Assembly: GCA_035373905.1 (NCBI GenBank)
Contig: DAOSOK010000019.1
Location: 31,310-95,309 of the forward strand
DNA from: Candidatus Ozemobacteraceae bacterium
Lineage (GTDB): Bacteria; Muiribacteriota; Ozemobacteria; Ozemobacterales; Ozemobacteraceae
DNA: 64,000 nt
Direction of reading: 5' to 3'
Made by a program: the position numbers and the translations under genes. Positions 52,581 through 60,713 of this stretch are shown here, in pieces. The notes beneath the pieces were generated by a model. The model saw only the letters and a list, made by a program, of their open reading frames with translations. It ran no database searches and had not been told where the DNA came from. The stretch's first letter is position 1; each line of letters opens with the position of its first letter.

Positions 52581-53618
52581 TCAGATTTGGGAAGGTTCAA
52601 ATGTACAGGTCGGATCGCCGGCCATATATCGTCCCTCGACGGCGAGCGCGCGCGCCCGGCAGCCGCCGCACAAGCGTTTGTACGGGCACGCGCCGCAACG
52701 GCCTTCAAGACGGTCGAGATCGCGCAGTTCGTTGAACAGCGGAGAGTCGAGATACAACGCATCGAACGCCCGTTCCCGCACGTTCCCGGCGGTGCGTTCG
52801 AAGTAGCCGCACGGCCTGACATCGCCTCGCGCGCTCACGAACGCGAAGCCGTCGCCGGCCATGCAGCCGCGGCCGTGGCCGTTCTGCCTGAGGCCGAGCT
52901 TCGCCCTCACCCGCGCATACTGGGGGGCGCAGGTGACCTTGATCGGAATCGGCGACGCGGCGGCGGTCGGCGCGACCCACTCCAGCACGCGTTCCACGTC
53001 GCGATCGCCGAGCATCGCACCGTCGGTGTCTCCCGCCGCCCGGCCCATCGGAACGATGAAGAACAGGTGCCAGGCGGCCGCTCCGCGAGCAGTCGCGAAG
53101 GCGTGCATCTCGGCGAGCCGCTCGCAGTTTGCATGCATGACGGTCGTGTTGATCTGGAACTCGATACCGGCTTCGCGCAGGCGGCCGAACGCGCCGCACG
53201 CCTGGTCGAACGCTCCCGGCCGGCCGACGAACGGGTCGTGGAAATCGGCCGACGGCCCATGGATACTGAAGCTGAACCGCCGCACGCCGGCCGTTTTCAG
53301 GGAATCGATCCGCGCGGCCGTCAGCAGCGCGCCGTCGTTCGTCGAGACGACGGGCGTCTGCCCGTTCGACGTCGCCGCGGCGGCGAGGATCTCCAAATCA
53401 TCGCGCAGAAGCGGCTCGCCGCCGCTCAGGATCACGATTCCCGGCCCGACTCGCGCGGCGTCGCGAAGCAGCTTCTTTCCCTCGTCGGTCGTCAGTTCCC
53501 CTTCGGGGCGGGTCGGACACGCCGATGCCCGGCAGTGGGGGCACGCGAGCGAGCAGGCCTGGGTCGTTTCCCAGGCGAGCAGTTGGAGCTTTCGGAACCC
53601 GGGCCGGCTGCCGCTCAC
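52581..53618 (-). CDS. ahbD: Radical SAM heme b synthase AhbD
   Basis: About 345 aa. Radical SAM motif 'CSLACPHCRASA' (CxxxCxxC), 'IVILSGGEPLLRDDLEI', 'FSFSIHGPSADFHDPFVG', 'IEFQINTTVMHANCERL', and a SPASM-type C-terminal cluster region ('RPCGYFERTAGN', 'CGACPYKRLCGGCRARAL'). AhbD decarboxylates two propionates of Fe-coproporphyrin III to the vinyls of heme b. The neighbours AhbA and AhbB support AhbD; the related deacetylase AhbC is not in the window. A GTG at 53618 (GTGA overlap with hemB, GGAGG upstream) is preferred; ATG 53636 is the alternative. Confidence 0.88.
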   Translation of the reverse strand: MSGSRPGFRKLQLLAWETTQACSLACPHCRASACPTRPEGELTTDEGKKLLRDAARVGPGIVILSGGEPLLRDDLEILAAAATSNGQTPVVSTNDGALLTAARIDSLKTAGVRRFSFSIHGPSADFHDPFVGRPGAFDQACGAFGRLREAGIEFQINTTVMHANCERLAEMHAFATARGAAAWHLFFIVPMGRAAGDTDGAMLGDRDVERVLEWVAPTAAASPIPIKVTCAPQYARVRAKLGLRQNGHGRGCMAGDGFAFVSARGDVRPCGYFERTAGNVRERAFDALYLDSPLFNELRDLDRLEGRCGACPYKRLCGGCRARALAVEGRYMAGDPTCTFEPSQI

Positions 53619-54598
53619 AGGCCCTCCCGGAGCCATTTTGCCGCTTCGGGGGCGAAGTAGGTGAGAATCCAGTCTGCGCCGGCGCGGCGAAGCGCGGTCA
53701 GCGACTCGAGGATCGCCGTCTTCTCATCGATCCAGCCGCGCGCGGCGGCGGCCTTGATCATGCTGAACTCGCCCGACACCTGGTAAACGGCCAAGGGCAC
53801 GTCGAATTCCCGGCGGGCGGCGGAGAGAATGTCGAGATACGGCATGCCGGGCTTCACCATCAGCACGTCGGCGCCTTCCTCGAGATCGAGGCGCATCTCG
53901 CGCAACGCTTCACGGGCGTTGGCCGGGTCCATCTGGTAACCCTTGCGATCGCCCTTCTGGGGCGCCGAGTGAGCGGCTTCCCGGAACGGGCCGTAAAAAC
54001 TCGACGCGAATTTCGCCGCATACGCCATGATCGGCGTCTCGACGAACCCCCCGGCGTCGAGGGCTTTCCGAATCGCTCCGATCCGGCCGTCCATCATATC
54101 GGACGGTGCGACCATGTCGGCCCCGGCCCTGACGTGGGCAAGCGACATCGCCGCAAGCACCGGCAGGGAATCGTCGTTCCGGATCCGACCTTCCCCGTCG
54201 AGGAGGCCGCAGTGGCCATGGTCCGTGTAGGCGCACAGGCATACGTCGGTAATCACCCAGGCATCGGGGCAGGCGTTCTTCAACCAGCGCAGCGCCTGCG
54301 GGACGATTCCGTCCGGGTCGACGGCGGATGAGGCGACGGCGTCCTTTTTCGACGGAATCCCGAACAGGAGGAAACTCCGGACACCGTTTGCCATGGCGTC
54401 ACGGACGGGGAGGTCGATCTGTTCGGCCGGCCACTGAAAATGGCCCGGCATCGCCTGGATCGGCCGGGGTTCGTTGATCCCCTCCATGACGAAGAGCGGC
54501 AGAATCAGCGACTCGGGGCGCACGTGCGTCTCCCGGACGAGCGCCCGAATCCGGCTATCCGCTCTGAGCCGACGCGGTCTGTGAAGTGGGAACGACAT
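53615..54598 (-). CDS. hemB: Porphobilinogen synthase (ALA dehydratase)
   Basis: 327 aa. Zinc site 'CLCAYTDHGHCG' (three Cys, so the Zn-dependent form), 'MVAPSDMMDGRIGAIR', 'YAAKFASSFYGPFREA' and 'VLMVKPGMPYLD', with the two active-site lysines. It condenses two 5-aminolevulinates to porphobilinogen. First gene of the operon; ATG 54598 has GGAGG upstream. A weak promoter (TGTACA-17-TATCTT, about 54640-54690) precedes it. Confidence 0.97.
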   Translation of the reverse strand: MSFPLHRPRRLRADSRIRALVRETHVRPESLILPLFVMEGINEPRPIQAMPGHFQWPAEQIDLPVRDAMANGVRSFLLFGIPSKKDAVASSAVDPDGIVPQALRWLKNACPDAWVITDVCLCAYTDHGHCGLLDGEGRIRNDDSLPVLAAMSLAHVRAGADMVAPSDMMDGRIGAIRKALDAGGFVETPIMAYAAKFASSFYGPFREAAHSAPQKGDRKGYQMDPANAREALREMRLDLEEGADVLMVKPGMPYLDILSAARREFDVPLAVYQVSGEFSMIKAAAARGWIDEKTAILESLTALRRAGADWILTYFAPEAAKWLREGL

Positions 54599-54714
54599 TG
54601 ATGGCTCCTCCTGCTCTGGGGAAATCCGGCGCAACAATCTTCACAAAAAGATACCACTTTCGTACGCGGGTGTACATCCCAGACCTTGCCGGCGCACACA
54701 CCGATGTCCGCCGT

Positions 54715-54743
54715 TGTTTGTCTTCGTTTGCGGGTGTTTGTCT
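54715..54743 (+). promoter_or_regulatory. Helically phased GTTTG repeats upstream of a strong promoter
   Basis: GTTTG occurs at 54716, 54726 and 54736, exactly 10 bp apart; the outer two sit in identical TGTTTGTCT units 20 bp apart. The block ends ~24 bp before the -35 box, a usual place for an activator or repressor. Confidence 0.45.
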
Positions 54744-54766
54744 GTGGTATCTCGTGTATTTTCTTT

Positions 54767-54796
54767 TTGACAGGCCCTTTGCCGCGTATATATATT
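54767..54796 (+). promoter_or_regulatory. Strong sigma-70-like promoter
   Basis: Consensus TTGACA (54767-54772), 18-nt spacer, TATATT (54791-54796), inside an unusually T-rich stretch; leader ~36 nt. Confidence 0.75.
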
Positions 54797-54838
54797 TTTG
54801 TCAGGACACCTATCGTGCTCGTTCATGGAGGAACGGCC

Positions 54839-55198
54839 ATGAAAGTCGATTTGACTGCCTCTCAATCCGCCCTGTCGCTCGATATCAAGCAGAGCGAGGC
54901 AGCGTTGCGCGCCAGCCAGACAGCCAATCGCGTCAAGGCCGAGGCCCGACAGGCCCCAGCCGAGGTCCGCACCCGGTATCAGAACGCCTCCGTCCAGGCG
55001 TCGCAGGAAGCCGCTTCCGCGGAGTATTCCCGCCTGCAGCAGCGCAGTCACGCCGTGAAGCAACTTTCCGCCCAGATGTCCAGGGCGGTGAGCCAGAGCG
55101 CCCGCGACGTCAACTCAGTCATCGCAGCTCTGATCGCCCAGCCGATTCGCGGAGAGCAACCCCTTCTGATCGGACGGTTCCTCGATACGTTCGCCTGA
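54839..55198 (+). CDS. Small coiled-coil protein, unknown
   Basis: 119 aa, no signal peptide, no Cys, almost entirely helical with Gln/Ala/Ser-rich heptad-like spacing ('RTRYQNASVQASQEAASAEY', 'KQLSAQMSRAVSQSARDVN'). No recognised family; the composition recalls small structural or secreted helical proteins. GGAGG 7 nt before ATG, its own strong promoter and a strong terminator make it a monocistronic, probably well-expressed gene. Confidence 0.65.
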   Translation: MKVDLTASQSALSLDIKQSEAALRASQTANRVKAEARQAPAEVRTRYQNASVQASQEAASAEYSRLQQRSHAVKQLSAQMSRAVSQSARDVNSVIAALIAQPIRGEQPLLIGRFLDTFA

Positions 55199-55214
55199 TA
55201 TAGACGATAGTATT

Positions 55215-55252
55215 AAATCACCCCGGCGGGTTCTCCCGCCGGGGTGATTTTT
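55215..55252 (+). terminator. Strong rho-independent terminator
   Basis: Perfect 16-bp stem (AAATCACCCCGGCGGG / CCCGCCGGGGTGATTT) with a TTCT loop, followed by TTTTT. It can also serve the convergent gene at 55276. Confidence 0.93.
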
Positions 55253-55275
55253 CGTTTACGGAGGATATTCCCGGG

Positions 55276-57102
55276 TTACTCCGAGAAGTTTTTCGAGCCC
55301 GCATCGTCGAGCCGCAGCATCGGAATGAGATCCGATGCGTCGGACATCGAAGGGGCGGAATCCATGCGCATCAGTTCGAGATCGCGGCCGTCCGCGCTTC
55401 CGGGATCGGAGAACTCGGCTTTCGCGACGCTGTCGTCCGGAAGCATCATCGCGTCGGATGTCGGCTCGTTCAGAGAGTTCAGAGCGGCATCTGCCTTCGC
55501 CGAGTTGATATAGGGCAGCTCCCCGCCCAGTTCCTGCCTGATGATCCCCATTTCATCCATCCCGAACGTGTCCACCGGAACGACGGAGCGGGAGCCGGCA
55601 CCGTTCGCGTCCCCGGCTTCGCTGTACAGGAATGTTGTCCGGCCCATGGGAGCGTCCGTGGCCGGGGCCTCGAGGGGGGCCGGGGTCAAGGCAAGGCGCG
55701 GCGAGGGTTCCGGGGTTCCGTTGCCGCTCTTTTTCCCGCCGTTTCCAAGCAGGAACATCGGAAGTTTTTCTTCGCCGACGGCTTTCGCGCGGCGCTCCTG
55801 CATCTGTTCCCCGCTTTCAAGCGCGATCTGTGGAGCTCCGGCCGATTCGGCACGGCCGGCTTTGGCCATCGCCATCTTCATCTCGGCTACGTTTTCCTTG
55901 AGCCGCTGATACAGGCCGCTCACCTGGTTGTGCGCGTAGCCGGAAATCTGGTTTAGATTGCCGCTTCCGGGATCCATCGGGTTGATATACTTGAGCGAAT
56001 CACGGATCTTCGCCGTCGCCGCTTCGCAGAGATGGGCGAACTGCTGGGTCGAGTTCTTCACGTGGGAATCGCCGATCGAAAGCGTGTTGTCGACACCGCG
56101 CACCGTGTTCTTCAGACCGGAAAGCTGCGAAAACAACTTTTCCCGCGTCGGCACCGGCAGGTTGATCAGCGGATACTGTGCGAACGCGAAGTGGTCAGAG
56201 AAGCGAAGCGTCGTCTTGATCGTGGCAGTCATCAACTCGATGCCTGACGTCACCTGCTCGCATCCGTTCTGGATGTTGAGCAAGAGTCCCTTGAGGGCTT
56301 CGTTGCTCGACTGGACCTGCTTCATGATGGCTTTCGAGGCCTGTACGTAGATGTCGAGCGGCGCGATCGACAGGGTCGGAATCAGTTCGAGGGTCTGGTA
56401 TGACTCCTGGCCCATCGAGATCAGGCGTTCCGCCGCGGCAAGGTAGGTGCGTGCGAGGCGCATCTGGTTCTGGTTCGCCTGGCCAACCTTCGCAAGCGTT
56501 TTATCGAGCGAAGCCATCGTCTCTTCGCGAGGAGCGGTAATGATGCGGTTCAGTTCGACGATCAACCGGTCAAGCGCCCGGTTTCCCTCGACGAGGCCGT
56601 TGATGCCTACGGCGCCGGCCTTGACCGCTTCCTTATAGCTCTGCGTATCGATCGTCAGCAGTTTCGCCGCAATGTCGCCGCACTTATTCCCGGGCACTTT
56701 CGCCATGAGGGCCTTCGTGACGGTTTCCAGGTTCTTTCTGGAATGCGTCCAGTGCGATTCGACGAATTTGACCAGATTCAGCGCCTGGCCGGTAACGTCC
56801 GGCTGAACGTCGGAAGCAAAGAAATCGGGAACCTTCGCGGTTTGGCGCGAGACCGCCTGCGGAACCGGTGCAGGAACTGCGCTGACGGCCTGCGACTTCG
56901 ACGGCGACCGCTTCGACGAGAGCCAGTCCAGGGCGCCGCCTGCTTCGGCGACGGGCAACGTGCTCAGACCGAGGGCCGCTGCGATCAGGACGGCGCTCAG
57001 TCGCCATCCGGCAGCCTCTTCCCGTGCAGGCTCGTGACCCGGGATATCTGACCCGTGACGCTGGGGGAAAGGCGGTGCGCCGTTCCGTCTCGGGATGGAC
57101 AT
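55276..57102 (-). CDS. Large exported helical protein, unknown
   Basis: 608 aa from ATG 57102 (AAGGAGG upstream). Signal peptide at about residues 30-55 after a long basic N-region ('LSAVLIAAALGLSTLPVAEA'). Residues ~90-420 are long helices ('LDRLIVELNRIITAPREET', 'LKGLLLNIQNGCEQVTSGI') suggesting a rod or helical bundle; the last ~180 residues are low-complexity and acidic. No family recognised. It follows the SpoIIE-type phosphatase gene by 172 bp on the same strand, but could have its own promoter. Confidence 0.65.
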   Translation of the reverse strand: MSIPRRNGAPPFPQRHGSDIPGHEPAREEAAGWRLSAVLIAAALGLSTLPVAEAGGALDWLSSKRSPSKSQAVSAVPAPVPQAVSRQTAKVPDFFASDVQPDVTGQALNLVKFVESHWTHSRKNLETVTKALMAKVPGNKCGDIAAKLLTIDTQSYKEAVKAGAVGINGLVEGNRALDRLIVELNRIITAPREETMASLDKTLAKVGQANQNQMRLARTYLAAAERLISMGQESYQTLELIPTLSIAPLDIYVQASKAIMKQVQSSNEALKGLLLNIQNGCEQVTSGIELMTATIKTTLRFSDHFAFAQYPLINLPVPTREKLFSQLSGLKNTVRGVDNTLSIGDSHVKNSTQQFAHLCEAATAKIRDSLKYINPMDPGSGNLNQISGYAHNQVSGLYQRLKENVAEMKMAMAKAGRAESAGAPQIALESGEQMQERRAKAVGEEKLPMFLLGNGGKKSGNGTPEPSPRLALTPAPLEAPATDAPMGRTTFLYSEAGDANGAGSRSVVPVDTFGMDEMGIIRQELGGELPYINSAKADAALNSLNEPTSDAMMLPDDSVAKAEFSDPGSADGRDLELMRMDSAPSMSDASDLIPMLRLDDAGSKNFSE

Positions 57103-57274
57103 GGTGGCCTCCTTGTTGTTCCGGACGAACATCTTTTGCAGGTATTATCGGCACACCATCGGAAATCATCCAGTGATCCCAAACCCTCCCTGACATCGAT
57201 CGCCGTATAACGTACGATGACGTACATCGATACCGAAGCCGTCACGATTCCCTTTCGATGCGGAGGCGAGAGAA

Positions 57275-58483
57275 TCAGTCCCCGGTTGCAGGCTTCTCAG
57301 GCAGGCACGTAAGCTCGATTCCAAGCAGTGTCAGGTCGTCACCGGCGGGATTGGGTGCGCCGAACGCATCGTTGTCAGCGACTGCGATCTCGACCGTGTC
57401 TCTGAGAGGGAGATCGACGCCACGGGCAAGGGAGGCAAGCAGACGTTCTTCGTCGAACAGTTCTCCCGAAGCGTTTCGTCGCTCCGTGATACCGTCGGAA
57501 TACAGATAGATTCTGTCGCCGGGGGTCATATCGAGATGCTGTTCCAGTATTGTCCCCGCGTTGCCGAGGCCGATGAGAGCGCCACCGCCGGTCAACGAAA
57601 CAGGCGGGTGCCCCTTCCGATGGAAAATGGGCGGCATGTGCCCGGCGTTCACCCAGGATACGCGCTTTCGCGATCGGTCGATCTCGAGATAGACCATCGT
57701 GAAAAACCTGTTGAACCGATCGATGGGAAACTCCTCTTCGAGCCTCGCAAGCAGAGTGCTCATCGACTGGCGTTTCGTTCCTCCGACCTCCTGGATCCCG
57801 ATCAGTTGCTGCAACGCCTGTACCGCCGCGACACCCATCATTGCCGCAGGCACGCCATGGCCGGATGCGTCAAGGATGTAGGCGGCCAGCGTTCCGTCTG
57901 ACAGAGGGAAAAAGTTGAAGAAATCCCCACCGATCCCGGCGCACGGCCGAAATTTCCATGCGGCCTGCACATCGGCGATCTGCCCGTGCTTCGGAAGGAA
58001 CCGGCTCTGAAGCCAGGCGGCCGCCTTGAGGTCCTGCTGCAGCTCGTCGTGCTGCTTTCTGACCTGGGCCAGGAGGCTCTGGATCTGCCCGGTCAGGCCG
58101 CTCAACTCGTTCAATCCGGTCGTGGAGCGGTCTCCGATGACTTCGCCCCAGCAGGAGATCTCGTCGTCATCCGAAACGGCCGTCAGACGGCAGGGACGGC
58201 CGTTCATCGCGAGGCGGACGAGAACCGGGGCGGCTTCCTCGCCGGGCATCAGGTCCGCGGGAGAGATCCGACCCTCCCCCTGTGCGGCCGGAAGAAATAC
58301 GTCTCCCACATCCCGCCCGATCGGCGGAACGGGTTCGCCCATTACCCGGCGCAGGCTGTCACTGCACCTGCGGATCACTCCCTGGCGATCGACGGTGACG
58401 AGAAAAACTCTCTCCGACAGGCTCAGAAGCGTCTGAATTCCTGCGGGTAAGCCTGTATTTATATTTATGGACGTTTCACCCAA
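57275..58483 (-). CDS. PAS-SpoIIE (PP2C-type) serine phosphatase
   Basis: About 402 aa if translation starts at TTG 58483 (G-rich ribosome site, 8-bp overlap with the upstream stop); an ATG at 58576 would overlap by 100 bp. Residues ~1-115 look like a PAS sensor, ~120-165 a linking helix ('SGLTGQIQSLLAQVRKQHDE'), and ~170-400 the SpoIIE/RsbU phosphatase: 'GIGGDFFNFFPL' and 'ILDASGHGVPAAMMG' (metal Asp), 'NAGHMPPIFHRKG', 'IYLYSDGITERRN' and 'GDDLTLLGIEL'. Such enzymes dephosphorylate anti-sigma antagonists. The B12-binding protein encoded just upstream may control it. Rare-codon patch at its start (58445-58470). Confidence 0.9.
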   Translation of the reverse strand: MGETSININTGLPAGIQTLLSLSERVFLVTVDRQGVIRRCSDSLRRVMGEPVPPIGRDVGDVFLPAAQGEGRISPADLMPGEEAAPVLVRLAMNGRPCRLTAVSDDDEISCWGEVIGDRSTTGLNELSGLTGQIQSLLAQVRKQHDELQQDLKAAAWLQSRFLPKHGQIADVQAAWKFRPCAGIGGDFFNFFPLSDGTLAAYILDASGHGVPAAMMGVAAVQALQQLIGIQEVGGTKRQSMSTLLARLEEEFPIDRFNRFFTMVYLEIDRSRKRVSWVNAGHMPPIFHRKGHPPVSLTGGGALIGLGNAGTILEQHLDMTPGDRIYLYSDGITERRNASGELFDEERLLASLARGVDLPLRDTVEIAVADNDAFGAPNPAGDDLTLLGIELTCLPEKPATGD

Positions 58484-59570
58484 TTCCCCACCCCCGGGCC
58501 AGTTCGATCGCTTCGGCAGGGGTTGCGACGATTTTGGCTCCGGGAAGGCAGGCAGCGGCTTCGGGGAACATCGCAAACACCTGCCCCCCGATCAGCAGAG
58601 GAATTTTATTCAGCTCGGGGTCGGCGGCGAGGACATCGATCAGGCGTTTCACATGGTGGAGGTGGTAGGGCATCGATATCGAGATGCCGATGAACCGCGG
58701 CCGAATCCGGCGCGCCATCCCGATGAGATCGTTCATGGGAGCACTGGCGCCCAGGAACGTGACATCCCATCCGTCGGCCTCGAGACAATGGGAAATCATC
58801 CTGGCGCCCAGTTCGTGCAGCTCACCGACAGCCGCGGAGATGAGCGCCCGTCCGCGGGTTTTTGGGGAAAGACCGGCTTTCCCCTGCAGGGTGGCCACGA
58901 CGGCCTGCGCCGTCGCCGTTGCGAGATGCTCTTCGGCGACGGTCACCTCTCCGCGCTCCCAGCGGTTCCCCACCTCATACATTGCCGGCTGGAGCGTGTT
59001 CTGATAGAACGCACGGGGGTCGGACGAAGGCTGCAGGCGCTTTTCCCCGATCTCGATGGCGCGCGGCAGATCCTGGTTCAGCAGGATATCGAGAAACGTC
59101 TCCGTATCGTCGGGCAAGGGCTGCTCGGGGGGAGCCGACAACACGTCTGCGATCCGGAGCACCGCATCATGGTGCTCCAGCATCCAGTCGTAAACCGGCA
59201 GGATCGCCGCAGCCGCATCGGGCATGAGTTCATTCCGGATAGCCTGTTTCCACGCATTCAATTCCACGGGGAAATACGCGTGTGAAAAGCCGTGCTGCTG
59301 ATACGTGCGGTAAACCCAGGGCATGATCGATGCGAGAAGCCTGAAAGCGCTCAGATGCAGAACCGTCGTCAAAAACATCGCATGGTTGCGGTGATTGTCC
59401 TGCATCATTTCGACGTTGGCCGTCGTTCCGATGAGGTCGGTCAGATACGGTCGCGCCATCAGGGTCAGGTTCACCCGCTCGGTCAGCAGGCCTTTCCGGG
59501 CATCATACGCTTCCGCGGCAGCTGCGGGAATGGGACTCAGGCGGCCGGTATCGGCCAGCAGTTGTTGCAT
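58476..59570 (-). CDS. B12-binding sensor-like protein (CarH/AerR-type cobalamin domain)
   Basis: 364 aa. N-terminal ~140 residues are an unassigned all-helical domain ('HAMFLTTVLHLSAFRLLAS', 'HAYFPVELNAWKQAIRNEL'), loosely reminiscent of RsbR-N/globin-like sensors. Then a B12-binding-2 helical cap with 'NRWERGEVTVAEEHLATA', the W-x9-EH motif of photosensory cobalamin proteins, and a Rossmann B12 domain: 'AVGELHELGARMISHCLE' supplies the axial His in E-x-H-x-x-G, 'VTFLGASAPMNDLI', 'FIGISISMPYHLHHV' and 'KIPLLIGGQVF'. No DNA-binding domain, unlike CarH. GGAGG 7 nt before ATG 59570. Probably senses AdoCbl or light and signals to the phosphatase. Confidence 0.87.
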   Translation of the reverse strand: MQQLLADTGRLSPIPAAAAEAYDARKGLLTERVNLTLMARPYLTDLIGTTANVEMMQDNHRNHAMFLTTVLHLSAFRLLASIMPWVYRTYQQHGFSHAYFPVELNAWKQAIRNELMPDAAAAILPVYDWMLEHHDAVLRIADVLSAPPEQPLPDDTETFLDILLNQDLPRAIEIGEKRLQPSSDPRAFYQNTLQPAMYEVGNRWERGEVTVAEEHLATATAQAVVATLQGKAGLSPKTRGRALISAAVGELHELGARMISHCLEADGWDVTFLGASAPMNDLIGMARRIRPRFIGISISMPYHLHHVKRLIDVLAADPELNKIPLLIGGQVFAMFPEAAACLPGAKIVATPAEAIELARGWGIG

Positions 59571-59662
59571 ACGGAATCCTCCGGTGAAAACACTTTGATC
59601 CAGTATGCCACAAGTCCGCGCCCCCTGTCCGCAACGGCGACAAATTCGGGAAAAGGAATGGG

Positions 59663-60274
59663 TCAGGGTTTCGGCGGATGCGCGGAGAGTCCTTTGACGA
59701 CGAGCCTGAGCGCTCCGTCAACGTCGGAAGCGAGCCCGCGGGTCGATCGGGTGAGGGTCCATCGGATCAGGCTTCCCTGGAGAACCCCGAGAATGGCCAG
59801 CAATGCGGATCTGATGTGGAGATCCGGCGGGAATTCTCCCGATGTGCACCCCTCCTGAATCACCGCCGCCATGACGGAGGCGATGCGCTCCCCTTTTTCG
59901 TTGAGAACGGCGGCGACCGCCGGCTGCTCCGCAACGCTGGCCTCGGAAAGAAGCAGCACGGGGTTGAACTGGTGCTCGAAAAGATGGTTCAGATGGAGTT
60001 TTCCAAGCTTGATCAGCTTGTCAGAGGCGGAAGCGGACTCGGCTTTCAGGGCCGTCAGCTTTTCCTCCCAGCCGTCGAACATGAATCTGACGAGTTCCCC
60101 GAGCAGCTCTTCCTTGTTGCGGAAGTGGCGGTACACCGCCGGCTCGGTGATGGCGACCGCCTCGCCGAGCCGGCGCATGGTCAGCCTCGAGGCGCCCTCG
60201 AGGAAAATCAGATTCCGGGCGGCAAGAAGAATCTCGCTCTTTCGGCTCTGTTCATTCGCTGATGGGCGCTTCAT
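59663..60274 (-). CDS. TetR-family transcriptional regulator
   Basis: 203 aa. N-terminal helix-turn-helix: 'ILLAARNLIFLEGASRLTM' and 'RRLGEAVAITEPAVYRHFRN' with 'KEELLGELV' are typical TetR. The C-terminal ligand domain is not assigned. ATG 60274 has AAGGAG at a long spacing (12 nt); ATG 60298 is an alternative. It precedes the B12-binding and SpoIIE genes on the same strand with a 92-bp gap, so it may regulate them and itself. Confidence 0.92.
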   Translation of the reverse strand: MKRPSANEQSRKSEILLAARNLIFLEGASRLTMRRLGEAVAITEPAVYRHFRNKEELLGELVRFMFDGWEEKLTALKAESASASDKLIKLGKLHLNHLFEHQFNPVLLLSEASVAEQPAVAAVLNEKGERIASVMAAVIQEGCTSGEFPPDLHIRSALLAILGVLQGSLIRWTLTRSTRGLASDVDGALRLVVKGLSAHPPKP

Positions 60275-60512
60275 GGCGATGTTCCACTCCTTCGTCATTT
60301 CCCGTGACTCGCGCAGGAACCGCCGCAGCCGGGCTCCTTCGCGGACCCCGTTTCACCCAGTTGAGCAGAGGAGTGACATCACCTTTTTCAAGAGCTTCCC
60401 TGGCCTCGATGAGAGCGGGCCCTGCAAACGTGTCACAATACGCATGGAGAACGGCGGGGAAAAGGGCGCCCAGCATGATTGCAAACAAGACCATATATAA
60501 TGCAGATTTCAT
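60252..60512 (-). pseudogene. Truncated DUF6448-like protein
   Basis: Residues 1-20 are a signal peptide ('ALYMVLFAIMLGALFPAVLHA'-like hydrophobic run), then 'CDTFAGPALIEAREALEKG' and 'DVTPLLNWVK', which resemble the start of DUF6448 proteins. Those are normally much longer; here the frame then runs into the TetR gene's 5' end with an arginine-rich, unrelated tail. The +2 frame ends soon after with 'EPGCGGSCASHGK', so a frameshift is also possible. No ribosome site is clear. Treated as a decayed remnant. Confidence 0.45.
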
Positions 60513-60563
60513 ATTGTATCTTCTGTTATACATTATTGAGACCTGCAGAATGAAAACCAACCG

Positions 60564-60590
60564 TTCGCCCTGAGCTTGTCGAAGGGCGAA
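60564..60590. repeat. REP-like palindromic repeat, copy 1
   Basis: Arms TTCGCCCT/AGGGCGAA around the 11-nt loop GAGCTTGTCGA, a widely dispersed bacterial intergenic repeat type. Confidence 0.75.
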
Positions 60591-60614
60591 ATGAGGAACC
60601 ACCGGCAAGTGGCT

Positions 60615-60643
60615 GTTCGTGCTTCGACAGGCTCAGCACGAAC
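60615..60643. repeat. REP-like palindromic repeat, copy 2 (opposite orientation)
   Basis: Arms GTTCGTGCT/AGCACGAAC around TCGACAGGCTC, the reverse complement of the copy 1 loop type with one change. The two copies face each other 24 bp apart, as in REP pairs. Confidence 0.75.
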
Positions 60644-60713
60644 GGGACCGCAGCATTGGCTTTCGTTCTGCGGGAATCGCGACATGTGAAGATTCGGGGT
60701 CTGTTCGGGCGTC

